NCBI GenBank assembly: GCA_019509685.1
Contig: JAEKLU010000059.1
Coordinates: forward strand, 1-7,774
Direction of reading: 5' to 3'
DNA from: Mesorhizobium sp.
Lineage (GTDB): Bacteria; Pseudomonadota; Alphaproteobacteria; Rhizobiales; Rhizobiaceae
Length of the DNA: 7,774 bases
Each line of letters begins with the position of its first letter. The first letter of the stretch is position 1. A program made the translations under genes and the position numbers. This document shows positions 1-7,356 of the stretch, piece after piece. Below the pieces are notes generated by a model. That model saw only the letters and a program-made list of their open reading frames with translations. It did not search any database and was not told the origin of the DNA.

Positions 1-1330
<1,330 letters not shown>

Positions 1331-1353
1331 GCCGGCTGACGGCAGATAAAGCG

Positions 1354-1382
1354 AAAAGCCCGGCGCAAGGCCGGGCTTTTTT
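1354..1382 (+). terminator. Intrinsic terminator after dnaK
   Basis: A perfect 10-bp stem (AAAAGCCCGG at 1354-1363, CCGGGCTTTT at 1371-1380) closes a 7-base loop and runs into six T residues (1377-1382). This is a textbook rho-independent terminator placed 23 bases after the dnaK stop. Part of the dnaK transcript should end here, so dnaJ would depend on readthrough or on its own promoter in the following 149 bases. Confidence 0.92.
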
Positions 1383-1531
1383 GCAACCTTAGCCAAAAAA
1401 GTGACGGAAAAACACGCGGTGAGTTCGGCTCGCCACTAGTATCCGGACAACATCGCTCCTAAATCGAACCAGTGCCGGCGAACGACGCCAACAATGCTTG
1501 AAGACATTGAGCATCCGGACAGCGGGAAAAA
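1383..1531 (+). promoter_or_regulatory. dnaJ leader/intergenic region with a 9-base direct repeat
   Basis: This stretch between the dnaK terminator and dnaJ contains no plausible gene. It holds two exact copies of ATCCGGACA (1441-1449 and 1513-1521), the second just before the dnaJ ribosome binding site. There is also a weak stem-loop at 1418-1434 (GGTGAG, loop TTCGG, CTCGCC, one G-U pair). I could not find a convincing sigma-70 or sigma-32 promoter by eye. A promoter or RNA-level control element is expected because a strong terminator lies upstream, but this is inference. Confidence 0.35.
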
Positions 1532-2662
1532 ATGAAAGCTGATTTCTACGAAACGCTGGGCGTGCAAAAAGGCGCCGACGAGAAGGAACTCAAGAGCGCT
1601 TTCCGCAAGCTCGCCATGCAGTTCCATCCCGACCGCAACCCCGGCGACAATGCCTGCGAGCACAAGTTCAAGGAAATCAACGAAGCTTACGAGACGCTGA
1701 AGGACCCGCAGAAGCGCGCCGCCTACGACCGTTTCGGCCACGCCGCCTTCGAGCAGGGCGGCATGAATGGCGCCGCCCATGGTTTTGGCGCCGGTGGCTT
1801 CGCCGACATCTTCGAGGATATTTTCGGCGACATGATGGGCGGCCGCCAGCGCCGCTCGTCAGGCGGCCGCGAGCGCGGCGCCGACCTGCGCTACAATATG
1901 GAAATCACGCTCGAGGAAGCCTTTGCCGGCAAGACGGCGCAGATCCATGTGCCGGCTTCGATTTCATGCTCTGAATGCTCCGGCAGCGGCGCCAAGCCCG
2001 GCACGCAGCCGGTGACCTGCTCGATGTGCCATGGCCACGGCAAGGTGCGGGCGACGCAAGGCTTCTTCTCGATCGAACGCACCTGCCCGCAATGCCAGGG
2101 CCGCGGCCAGACGATCAAGGACCCCTGCCCGAAATGCGCTGGGCAGGGCCGCGTCACCGAGGAGCGCTCGCTGTCGGTCAACATCCCGGCCGGTATCGAG
2201 GATGGCACCCGCATCCGGCTTGCCAATGAGGGTGAGGCCGGCCTGCGCGGCGGTCCGTCCGGCGATCTCTACATCTTCCTGGCTGTCAAGCCGCACGAAT
2301 TCTTCCAGCGCGACGGCGCCGATCTTTACTGCAAGGTGCCGATCTCGATGACAACCGCCGCCCTGGGCGGGTCGTTCGAGGTCACCACGCTCGATGGCTC
2401 GCAGACCAAGGTGAAGGTGACCGAAGGCACGCAGAACGGCCGCCAGTTCCGGCTGAAAGGCAAGGGCATGCCGGTGCTGCGCCAGCCCAATATCGGCGAC
2501 CTCTACATCCAGACCGCGGTCGAGACACCGCAGAACCTGACGCGCCGCCAGCGCGAGCTGCTGGAAGAATTCGAGCAGCTATCATCCAAGGACAATTCGC
2601 CCCAGTCGAGCGGCTTTTTCGCCCGGATGAAGGACTTTTTCGAGTCGTTCGGCGAGCGCTGA
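1532..2662 (+). CDS. dnaJ: Co-chaperone DnaJ (Hsp40, type I)
   Basis: Cytoplasmic Hsp40 that delivers unfolded clients to DnaK and stimulates its ATPase. At 376 residues it has the usual type I length and is complete. The J domain (about 5-70) carries the invariant HPD at 32-34. A Gly/Phe-rich segment follows (about 74-104). The zinc-binding region has all four CxxCxGxG repeats, with Cys pairs at 146/149, 163/166, 185/188 and 199/202. The C-terminal client-binding domains begin near 208. The ATG at 1532 is preceded by GCGGGA (1522-1527), a modest ribosome binding site with short spacing, and the sequence [11 protein letters not shown] is a normal DnaJ start. It lies downstream of dnaK but is separated by a terminator and a 149-base leader, so its expression may be partly independent of dnaK. 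Confidence 0.98.
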   Translation: MKADFYETLGVQKGADEKELKSAFRKLAMQFHPDRNPGDNACEHKFKEINEAYETLKDPQKRAAYDRFGHAAFEQGGMNGAAHGFGAGGFADIFEDIFGDMMGGRQRRSSGGRERGADLRYNMEITLEEAFAGKTAQIHVPASISCSECSGSGAKPGTQPVTCSMCHGHGKVRATQGFFSIERTCPQCQGRGQTIKDPCPKCAGQGRVTEERSLSVNIPAGIEDGTRIRLANEGEAGLRGGPSGDLYIFLAVKPHEFFQRDGADLYCKVPISMTTAALGGSFEVTTLDGSQTKVKVTEGTQNGRQFRLKGKGMPVLRQPNIGDLYIQTAVETPQNLTRRQRELLEEFEQLSSKDNSPQSSGFFARMKDFFESFGER

Positions 2663-2742
2663 TCGCTGTATTTCTATCTTGCGACCGGTGTCGGAACGGG
2701 CGCTTCCCGAGCGTCATCAACATCTTATGCCAGGTCGACGCC

Positions 2743-2796
2743 TTGCCTTGTCCCAGGTAGCTGCTAAGTAGCAGGTCGGGGCGCAGCATTGAGGAG
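2743..2796 (+). promoter_or_regulatory. Candidate promoter with small palindrome, and RBS of the pmtA-like gene
   Basis: The 142-base gap between dnaJ and the methyltransferase contains a weak promoter-like pair, TTGCCT (2743-2748) and TAAGTA (2765-2770), with 16-base spacing. The second hexamer lies inside a 5-bp palindrome (CTGCT AAGT AGCAG, 2761-2774) that could be an operator or chance. A strong Shine-Dalgarno, GAGGAG at 2791-2796, sits 8 bases before the ATG at 2805 and fixes that start. No clear terminator was found after dnaJ, so readthrough from dnaJ is also possible. The promoter is a guess; the ribosome binding site is solid. Confidence 0.3.
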
Positions 2797-2804
2797 AGCT
2801 CGCG

Positions 2805-3410
2805 ATGGCACGTGGTCCCGGATTGCGCAAAGCGCTGGCGGAAAAGTTCGACGACGAGCTGAAGTTCTTCAAAGGCTGGATCGACAAGCCAAAGACGGTC
2901 GGTTCGATCGTTCCGACCAGTTCCATCACCGCCCGCAAGATGGCTTCCATCGTCAACCCACGGTCGGGCTTGCCGGTGCTTGAAGTCGGGCCCGGCACCG
3001 GCGTCATCACCCGCGCTATTCTCGCCCTGGGCGTGAAGCCGGAAAATCTTTACGCGGTCGAGTATTCAACGGATTTCGTGCGCCATTTGCGCGGCCTCTA
3101 TCCCGGCGTCAATGTCATCGAGGGCGATGCCTTCAATCTCAACGCCACGCTTGGCGAGAAGCGCGACATGGTGTTCGATTCGGTTGTCTCCGGCGTGCCG
3201 CTGCTCAATTTCCCGGTCGCCCAGCGCATCGCTTATATCGAAAGCCTGCTCGACCGCATCCCCGCGGGGCGGCCGATCGTGCAATTGACCTATGGGCCGC
3301 TGTCGCCGATCCCCGCCGGCCGCGGCGACTATACGGTCGAGCATTTCGATTTCATCTTCCGCAACATCCCGCCGACGCAATTGTGGATCTACCGGCGCGC
3401 AGCGCATTAG
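2805..3410 (+). CDS. pmtA: PmtA-type phospholipid N-methyltransferase (SAM-dependent)
   Basis: Probable phosphatidylethanolamine N-methyltransferase, which uses S-adenosylmethionine to methylate PE stepwise to phosphatidylcholine at the cytoplasmic face of the inner membrane. The 201-residue protein has the usual size for rhizobial PmtA. A short N-terminal helix region (FFKGWIDKPKTVGSIVPTS, 21-39) precedes a Rossmann methyltransferase core. Its SAM motif I is LEVGPGTG at 59-66, with acidic Glu86 ending strand 2 (YAVE) and GDAF at 107-110 at the adenine pocket. The C-terminal half (IVQLTYGPLSPIP, then EHFDFIFRNIPPTQLWIYRR) fits the PmtA family as I remember it and has no membrane segment. The core also resembles KsgA-like rRNA adenine dimethylases, which are longer and carry a NLPY-type motif that I do not see. 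From memory, Bradyrhizobium has pmtA downstream of dnaKJ, which supports the call. Confidence 0.78.
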   Translation: MARGPGLRKALAEKFDDELKFFKGWIDKPKTVGSIVPTSSITARKMASIVNPRSGLPVLEVGPGTGVITRAILALGVKPENLYAVEYSTDFVRHLRGLYPGVNVIEGDAFNLNATLGEKRDMVFDSVVSGVPLLNFPVAQRIAYIESLLDRIPAGRPIVQLTYGPLSPIPAGRGDYTVEHFDFIFRNIPPTQLWIYRRAAH

Positions 3411-3417
3411 ATTGAGA

Positions 3418-3571
3418 GGGGAATAGGGGGAGTAAGGCAGTAGGGGAGTAGGAATGGAAAAGCTCCATGCCCCTGAATACCCCTACTGCCCTACTGCCCT
3501 ACTGCCCTACTGCCCTACTGCCCTACTCCCTTATTCCCTTATTCCCTTACTCCCTTATTCCCCTACTCCCG
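3418..3571. repeat. Inverted array of 8-base tandem repeats
   Basis: Eleven contiguous 8-base units fill 3484-3571 exactly: five TACTGCCC, then TACTCCCT, two TATTCCCT, TACTCCCT, TATTCCCC and TACTCCCG. A degenerate unit (AATACCCC, 3476-3483) precedes them. Upstream, 3418-3450 carries four units of the same family in the opposite orientation: GGGGAATA, GGGGGAGTA (9 bases), AGGCAGTA and GGGGAGTA. The two arms can pair; GGCAGTAGGGG (3436-3446) is perfectly complementary to 3480-3490, and the loop contains a small stem ATGGA/TCCAT (3454-3458 and 3464-3468). There are no spacers, so it is not CRISPR, and 8-base periodicity argues against coding. It occupies the gap between pmtA and the FMN reductase gene. 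Its function is unknown: slippage-prone minisatellite, transcript hairpin or protein-binding array are all possible. Confidence 0.93.
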
Positions 3572-3630
3572 TATCCAGCCGTTGATTTGAACGCCCCTTG
3601 GCTGTACCTGTCCCGGAACAAGGGTGGCCG

Positions 3631-4227
3631 ATGGCAGTGATCCCGAAAATCCTCATCTTCGCCGGCTCGGTGCGCAGCGGCGCCTTCAGCGGCAAGACGG
3701 CCGACGTGGCGCAGAAGGCACTCGCCATGCAGGGCGCCGAGGTGACGCGCATCTCGCTCGGTGACTATCCGCTGCCGATCATGGACGAAGACCTGGAAAA
3801 GGAAAAAGGCGTTCCGGAGAATGCCGTCAAGCTCGGTCGGATGATCGCCGCGCATGATGGAATCATGATCGCGACGCCCGAATACAATGGCTCGATCCCG
3901 CCGCTGCTCAAGAACACGATCGACTGGGTAAGCCGCGTGCGCCTGGATGGCGGACGATCGTTCAGGCCGCTCAACGGCAAGGTCGCCGGCCTCTGCTCAT
4001 CTTCCAACGGACCCTTCGCCGGCATACGCTGCATCAACCATCTGCGCGCCGTGCTGGTGCGCTGCCAGATGGAGGTGGTGACGCCGGAATGCTCGGTGCC
4101 CGAAGGCGGCAATGCCTTTGACGACGGTGGAAATTTCAGGGACGAACGACTGATCAGATCGATGGAGCATCTATGCCGCGCGCTAATCGAAACCTCGCGT
4201 TTGAAGTCGACCAGGATCGGCGCATGA
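3631..4227 (+). CDS. NADPH-dependent FMN reductase family flavoprotein
   Basis: A 198-residue flavodoxin-fold protein of the NADPH-dependent FMN reductase family (Pfam PF03358), which includes quinone, azo and chromate reductases such as ChrR/YieF. The physiological substrate cannot be told from sequence. The N-terminal strand [17 protein letters not shown] (6-22) holds the FMN phosphate loop. The family signature [17 protein letters not shown] (83-99) contacts the flavin, and [15 protein letters not shown] (120-134) is the third flavin/dimer loop. I chose the ATG at 3631 over the TTG at 3598: it is preceded by a purine-rich AAGGGTGG at about 3620-3627, and the protein then starts just before the first beta strand as usual. 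The stop overlaps the pyrF start by four bases (ATGA), suggesting co-translation. The octamer repeat ends about 60 bases upstream. Confidence 0.9.
   Translation: MAVIPKILIFAGSVRSGAFSGKTADVAQKALAMQGAEVTRISLGDYPLPIMDEDLEKEKGVPENAVKLGRMIAAHDGIMIATPEYNGSIPPLLKNTIDWVSRVRLDGGRSFRPLNGKVAGLCSSSNGPFAGIRCINHLRAVLVRCQMEVVTPECSVPEGGNAFDDGGNFRDERLIRSMEHLCRALIETSRLKSTRIGA
4213..4227 (+). promoter_or_regulatory. Overlapping stop/start and RBS that set the pyrF start
   Basis: AGGA (4213-4216) lies 7 bases before the ATG at 4224, and the ATGA overlaps the FMN reductase stop (TGA, 4225-4227). This supports 4224 as the pyrF start through translational coupling. The in-frame ATG at 4173 would give an unusual 17-residue extension inside the upstream gene. 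Those at 4242 and 4257 have poorer ribosome binding sites. Confidence 0.65.
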
Positions 4228-4940
4228 ATCAGCCGCCGGAGATGCGCGCCAAGTCGATGCGCGACAGGTTGATCGTCGGCCTCGACGTGCCGACGCTGAA
4301 GGACGCCGAGCAGGCGGTGCGCGAGCTCGAAGGCGTCGTCTCTTTCTACAAGATCGGCTACCAGCTGGCTTTCGCCGGCGGGCTCGACTTCGCCCGCGAG
4401 CTTGCCAGCGGCGGGACCAAGATTTTCCTCGACATGAAGCTGCTCGACATCGACCACACGGTGGCCAAGGGTGTCGAGAACATCGTGCGCATGGGCATGA
4501 CCATGCTGACCATCCACGCCTATCCCAAGGCGATGCGGGCCGCGGTGGAGTCTGCCAAAGGCAGCGATCTCTGCCTGCTTGCGGTCAGTGTGCTGACGTC
4601 GATGGACGAGCAGGACATGATCGACGCCGGCTATGAATATGATCCGCACACGCTGGTGCTGAGGCGCGCCGAACAGGCGCTGCACGCCGGTATGGGCGGC
4701 GTTGTCTGTTCAGCCGAGGAAGCGGAAGCGGTACGCCGCATCGTCGGACCTGACATGGCGGTGGTCACGCCGGGAATACGGCCGACCGGCAGCGATCATG
4801 GCGACCAGAAGCGCGTGGTGACCCCCGGCCAGGCGATCCGTAACGGCTCCAGCCACCTCGTCGTCGGCCGCCCCGTCGTGGCGGCGCCGGACCGGCGTGC
4901 CGCCGCCGAGGCGATCCTGGCCGAAATGCAATCCGCCTGA
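4224..4940 (+). CDS. pyrF: Orotidine 5'-phosphate decarboxylase
   Basis: Catalyses the last step of de novo UMP synthesis, decarboxylating orotidine 5'-monophosphate; a cytoplasmic dimer with a TIM-barrel fold. From the ATG at 4224 the protein has 238 residues, close to the usual bacterial length. The catalytic Lys-Asp-Lys-Asp set is intact: Lys43 in FYKIGYQ, then Asp70, Lys72 and Asp75 in [13 protein letters not shown], the DxKxxD signature. Asp21 in VGLDVPT binds the substrate ribose. The phosphate site is formed by PGIRP (183-187) and the VGRPVV loop with Arg216. The ATGA overlap with the FMN reductase gene and the 36-base gap to the DUF1330 gene suggest a three-gene unit. The slight doubt is only over the start: rhizobial PyrF proteins often begin close to the [10 protein letters not shown] segment, which would correspond to the ATG at 4257. 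Confidence 0.97.
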   Translation: MNQPPEMRAKSMRDRLIVGLDVPTLKDAEQAVRELEGVVSFYKIGYQLAFAGGLDFARELASGGTKIFLDMKLLDIDHTVAKGVENIVRMGMTMLTIHAYPKAMRAAVESAKGSDLCLLAVSVLTSMDEQDMIDAGYEYDPHTLVLRRAEQALHAGMGGVVCSAEEAEAVRRIVGPDMAVVTPGIRPTGSDHGDQKRVVTPGQAIRNGSSHLVVGRPVVAAPDRRAAAEAILAEMQSA

Positions 4941-4976
4941 GGACCTCGTTCGGGCGACACAAGCAGGAGAAAAAGA

Positions 4977-5264
4977 ATGCCGAAGGGATATTGGATCGCC
5001 CGCGTCGATGTGCGCGATCCGGAAGGCTACAAGGAGTATGTCGCGGCCTCGAAGCCGGCTTTCGAGCGATTCGGCGCGAAGTTTTTGGCGCGCGGCGGTC
5101 CGCATGAGGCCGCCGAGGGACCCGGCCGGGCCCGCAATGTCATCATCGAATTCGAATCGCTCGCCGCGGCGCATGACTGCTACCATTCGCCGGAATACCA
5201 GCGCGCCGTTGCCATCCGTCAGAAAGTGGCCGACGGCGAGATCGTGCTGGTCGAGGGCGCCTGA
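4977..5264 (+). CDS. DUF1330 family protein
   Basis: A 95-residue cytoplasmic protein of the DUF1330 family (Pfam PF07045), thought to adopt a dimeric ferredoxin-like alpha/beta-barrel fold; no biochemical function is established. It has the typical pattern: KGYWIARVDVRDPEGYKEYV at the N-terminus, a central FLARGG (about 56-61), then NVIIEFESL and CYHSPEYQRAVAIRQKVADGEIVLVEG to the end. AGGAG (4965-4969) lies 7 bases before the ATG. It follows pyrF by 36 bases on the same strand and is the last gene before a convergent junction, so it is probably co-transcribed with pyrF. A link to pyrimidine synthesis would be speculation. Confidence 0.92.
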   Translation: MPKGYWIARVDVRDPEGYKEYVAASKPAFERFGAKFLARGGPHEAAEGPGRARNVIIEFESLAAAHDCYHSPEYQRAVAIRQKVADGEIVLVEGA

Positions 5265-5274
5265 ACGCGTTGGA

Positions 5275-5307
5275 GCGCTTCACCGTTTCACGGAAACGGG
5301 AAGGCGC
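5275..5307. terminator. Stem-loop at the convergent junction, possible bidirectional terminator
   Basis: The 57-base gap between the convergent DUF1330 and ATP-grasp genes holds a strong hairpin. CCGTTTC (5283-5289) pairs with GAAACGG (5293-5299) around a 3-base loop. A second helix, GCGCTTC (5275-5281) with 5300-5307, extends it by seven pairs with single-base bulges at 5282 and 5304. All pairs are Watson-Crick, so it folds equally on both strands. No T tract follows on either side, so it is not a canonical intrinsic terminator, but its position suits transcription ending from both directions. Confidence 0.5.
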
Positions 5308-5321
5308 GTGGCGAGCCTGCT

Positions 5322-6380
5322 CTAACCAAAGAACCGACTGGCCGCCGTCTCGGCCATAGCATCGGCGAGTTCCATGCCCCATTGCTTTCGGCAGTAATCG
5401 CGAAAATCGAAACAGGGCAGGCCGGGGCAGACTTCGAACTCGATGAGGTGGACGGTATCGTCGGGCTCGACCCTGAAATCGACGGAAAAGACGTCCCTCA
5501 GGCCAAGGCCGGTTATCAGTTTTTGCGCGATGGCGCGGATCTTGCGGTCGGCGTTCGGCTGCCTGGCCGCGACCGGCTCAAGTTCCGGCTCGACATAGGT
5601 GCCCGCATCCTTCGCCGCCTGGCCGGTGTCGCCATAGAGCGCCATCGAGTCGGCCATGGTCTGGAAATCGCCGCCGGAATCGACAAAGAAGATGCCCAAA
5701 GCCTCGATGCCGGCTTCCGGCTTGAGCCCGAGGAAACTGGCACGCACGTTGCGGCCGGCGACATAGGGCTGGACGACGACATCGTCGCGATAATAGGCAA
5801 AGACGCGCCGGCTAAGCTCCCGCGCGTGGCCGAGATCGCTGATGCGCGAATCCGACCAGATGCCGATCTTGGCGCCGAGCCGGTTGGGCTTGACGAACCA
5901 GCCGGCCGAAGACGCCGGCGGCTCGACCAGCCATTCGCCATTGCGCGCCAGGCCGGCCTGCGGCGCCGGCAGGCCGAGCGCGCCGAGCACGGCGCCCGAG
6001 CGGAGCTTGTCCTGGCAGAGCGCAAACAGCGCATCGTCGGCGCCGATGGTGCGCAGCCCGTTCAGCCGCGCCAGCGCGGGTGCCGCGCCGCCACGGAAAT
6101 AGGCAACACCATCGGTCAGCGTCCAGACCAGCGTCGTTTCGGGATCGGCTTTCGCCAGCACCGGCGCGGCATCGTCGAGTTCGACAGGTTTGAAAGTGAA
6201 GCCGCGCTTTTCGCCGGCTGCGCCAAGCCGGCTGAACTCGGGCGCGAGATCGGTCGATTGCGCCAGGTAGGACGAGATTTCCAAAGCGCGATCCGTCGGA
6301 TGGCCGTCGGCGATCAGCCGTTCAAAACAGGCGTTTTCCGGCTCGTAGACAAGGACCAGCGTCGGCGTGTTATGCGGCAT
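5322..6380 (-). CDS. ATP-grasp domain protein, substrate unknown
   Basis: A 352-residue protein with an ATP-grasp ligase fold, related at a distance to D-Ala-D-Ala ligase and RimK/glutathione synthetase-type enzymes that join a carboxylate to an amine or thiol via an acyl phosphate. No signal peptide or membrane segment is seen. Lys125 (CQDKLRS) and Lys164 (WFVKPNRLGAKIGIW) match the two ATP-binding lysines, VVQPYVAGRNVRASFLG (201-217) the adenine/hinge segment, and Asp301 (SVDFRV) with Glu314 (LIEFEVCPGLP) the magnesium site. The position usually held by the metal-binding Asn of the E-x-N motif is Glu316. The Ddl motif GRE is GRN. It is therefore unlikely to be Ddl itself. The unusual tail CPGLPCFDFRDYCRKQW (318-334) adds three Cys. 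The ATG at 6378-6380 has GGAG 8 bases upstream. The gene lies 92 bases after the SMP-30 gene, with a stem-loop between them. Confidence 0.82.
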   Translation of the reverse strand: MPHNTPTLVLVYEPENACFERLIADGHPTDRALEISSYLAQSTDLAPEFSRLGAAGEKRGFTFKPVELDDAAPVLAKADPETTLVWTLTDGVAYFRGGAAPALARLNGLRTIGADDALFALCQDKLRSGAVLGALGLPAPQAGLARNGEWLVEPPASSAGWFVKPNRLGAKIGIWSDSRISDLGHARELSRRVFAYYRDDVVVQPYVAGRNVRASFLGLKPEAGIEALGIFFVDSGGDFQTMADSMALYGDTGQAAKDAGTYVEPELEPVAARQPNADRKIRAIAQKLITGLGLRDVFSVDFRVEPDDTVHLIEFEVCPGLPCFDFRDYCRKQWGMELADAMAETAASRFFG

Positions 6381-6419
6381 CGAAGGCTCCAGACGACATC
6401 AGGGAGCAGCATCGCATAG

Positions 6420-6455
6420 CGGGCGCGATCGGCTTGCGGGAAACCGACCGGCCCG
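6420..6455 (-). terminator. Strong stem-loop between the SMP-30 and ATP-grasp genes
   Basis: In the minus-strand transcript, a 15-bp stem (CGGGCCGGUCGGUUU pairing with AAGCCGAUCG, a bulged C, then GCCCG) closes a 5-base loop CCCGC. Two pairs are G-U, so the same stem on the plus strand would have two C-A mismatches, which suggests it acts in the leftward transcript. It begins 18 bases after the SMP-30 stop and ends 39 bases before the ATP-grasp start. There is no U tract, so it may be a weak terminator, a processing or stability hairpin, or an attenuator. The rest of the 92-base gap shows no clear promoter. Confidence 0.5.
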
Positions 6456-6472
6456 TGCGGTTGCGCGACAGC

Positions 6473-7345
6473 TCAGGCGATCAGCACGCGCGGCTCGAAG
6501 CGGCCCCGGACCGGGATGTCGAGCAGGAAGGTCATGCCGGCCTGGGGATCGAGCTTGCGCTGCTTGTCGTCCTTGCCTTTCCAGGCCGATGTCACCGCCA
6601 ACCGATCGGCCTTTTCGCCGACAAAAGCCGGGCAGGAAGCCTGCGTCACCGGCATCGCTATCTCGCGCAGCAGCGTGCCGTCGGGCGCATAGGCTTTGAC
6701 CGCCCTGCCGCCCCAGACGGCGTTCCACAACACGCCGTCGCGATCGACGACGGAGCCGTCGACATAGCCCTTCGATGAACGGTGATCGACGAACACTTTC
6801 GGCTCACCGGTCGGCAGCCCCGTCGCCGGGTCGCTGGCCGTCCGCATCAGAAGCCCGGTCGCGGTGTCGGTGTAGTAGGCGATCGTGCCATCCTGCGAGA
6901 AACAGATCGAGTTGGAAACGGTGATGTCCGAAAACAGCCGGCGCAATTCCCCCTTGAAGAACCAGTAGATCGAGCCGGCGCCCTTCTCCTCGCCCTTGCC
7001 CATCGTGCCGGTCCAGAAGGCGCCGCACGGATGAACGCGGGAATCGTTGGAGCGCGTGAGCGGATTGTCGGCCTCGATCGGCGTGTGCAGCGTCAGCTTG
7101 CCGGTTGCGACGTCGCGGACAGCCAAGCCCTTCTCGGTGGCGATGAGCTGGCGCTTGTCGTCGATGACGGCAATGGCGCTGGCCATGACGCCGAGGTCAT
7201 GCACCTTCAGCGCGCCGGCAAGCGGCTTTTCCAGGAGCTTGCCGTTGACGATGTCGAACCAGAACAGCGTGTCGATGCCGGGGTCGTAGCTCGGCCCCTC
7301 GCCGAGTTCGCAGATGTGGTCGGAAAAAACCGAAACGCCGTCCAT
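6473..7345 (-). CDS. SMP-30/gluconolactonase family lactonase
   Basis: A 290-residue six-bladed beta-propeller of the SMP-30/gluconolaconase/LRE family, probably a metal-dependent sugar lactonase that opens an aldonolactone to the aldonic acid. Motifs match the family: Glu16 in LGEGPSYDP (metal), Arg98 and Asn100 in TRSNDSRVHPCGAFWTGTMG (substrate contacts), Asn145 in ITVSNSICFS (metal), and Asp196 in GYVDGSVVDRDGVLWNAVWGG (metal). No signal peptide is seen, so it is cytoplasmic. I chose the ATG at 7345 rather than the GTG at 7348, because GGAGGA (7351-7356) is 5 bases before the ATG but only 2 before the GTG. The ATG overlaps the aldolase stop (TGATG), so the two genes are translationally coupled. 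The exact sugar is uncertain; galactonolactone or a related lactone fits the neighbouring KDPGal aldolase, and L-arabinonolactone is an alternative. Confidence 0.9.
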   Translation of the reverse strand: MDGVSVFSDHICELGEGPSYDPGIDTLFWFDIVNGKLLEKPLAGALKVHDLGVMASAIAVIDDKRQLIATEKGLAVRDVATGKLTLHTPIEADNPLTRSNDSRVHPCGAFWTGTMGKGEEKGAGSIYWFFKGELRRLFSDITVSNSICFSQDGTIAYYTDTATGLLMRTASDPATGLPTGEPKVFVDHRSSKGYVDGSVVDRDGVLWNAVWGGRAVKAYAPDGTLLREIAMPVTQASCPAFVGEKADRLAVTSAWKGKDDKQRKLDPQAGMTFLLDIPVRGRFEPRVLIA

Positions 7346-7356
7346 CACTGTCCTCC
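7343..7356 (-). promoter_or_regulatory. RBS and TGATG junction setting the lactonase start
   Basis: On the minus strand GGAGGA (7356 to 7351) sits inside the 3' end of the aldolase gene. It is followed by CA, then GTGATG, where TGA (7347-7345) stops the aldolase and ATG (7345-7343) starts the lactonase. The one-base overlap with a strong Shine-Dalgarno indicates coupled translation. Confidence 0.8.

Noticed and set aside
3484..3571. CRISPR array
   Set aside because: The repeats are 8 bases and directly contiguous with no spacers, and no cas gene is present.
3598..3630. TTG at 3598 as start of the FMN reductase gene
   Set aside because: It would add 11 residues without a ribosome binding site; the ATG at 3631 has a purine-rich upstream site and starts the protein where the fold begins.
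4173..4223. ATG at 4173 as the pyrF start
   Set aside because: It would add 17 residues translated inside the FMN reductase gene that do not resemble PyrF; the ATGA overlap at 4224 has AGGA at good spacing.
5382..6419. Long plus-strand reading frame (345 codons) opposite the ATP-grasp gene
   Set aside because: Arg/Ala/Gly/Asp-rich with no recognisable motif, while the minus strand encodes conserved ATP-grasp motifs. Same reasoning for the plus-strand frame at 6782-7432 and the minus-strand frame at 3765-4685.
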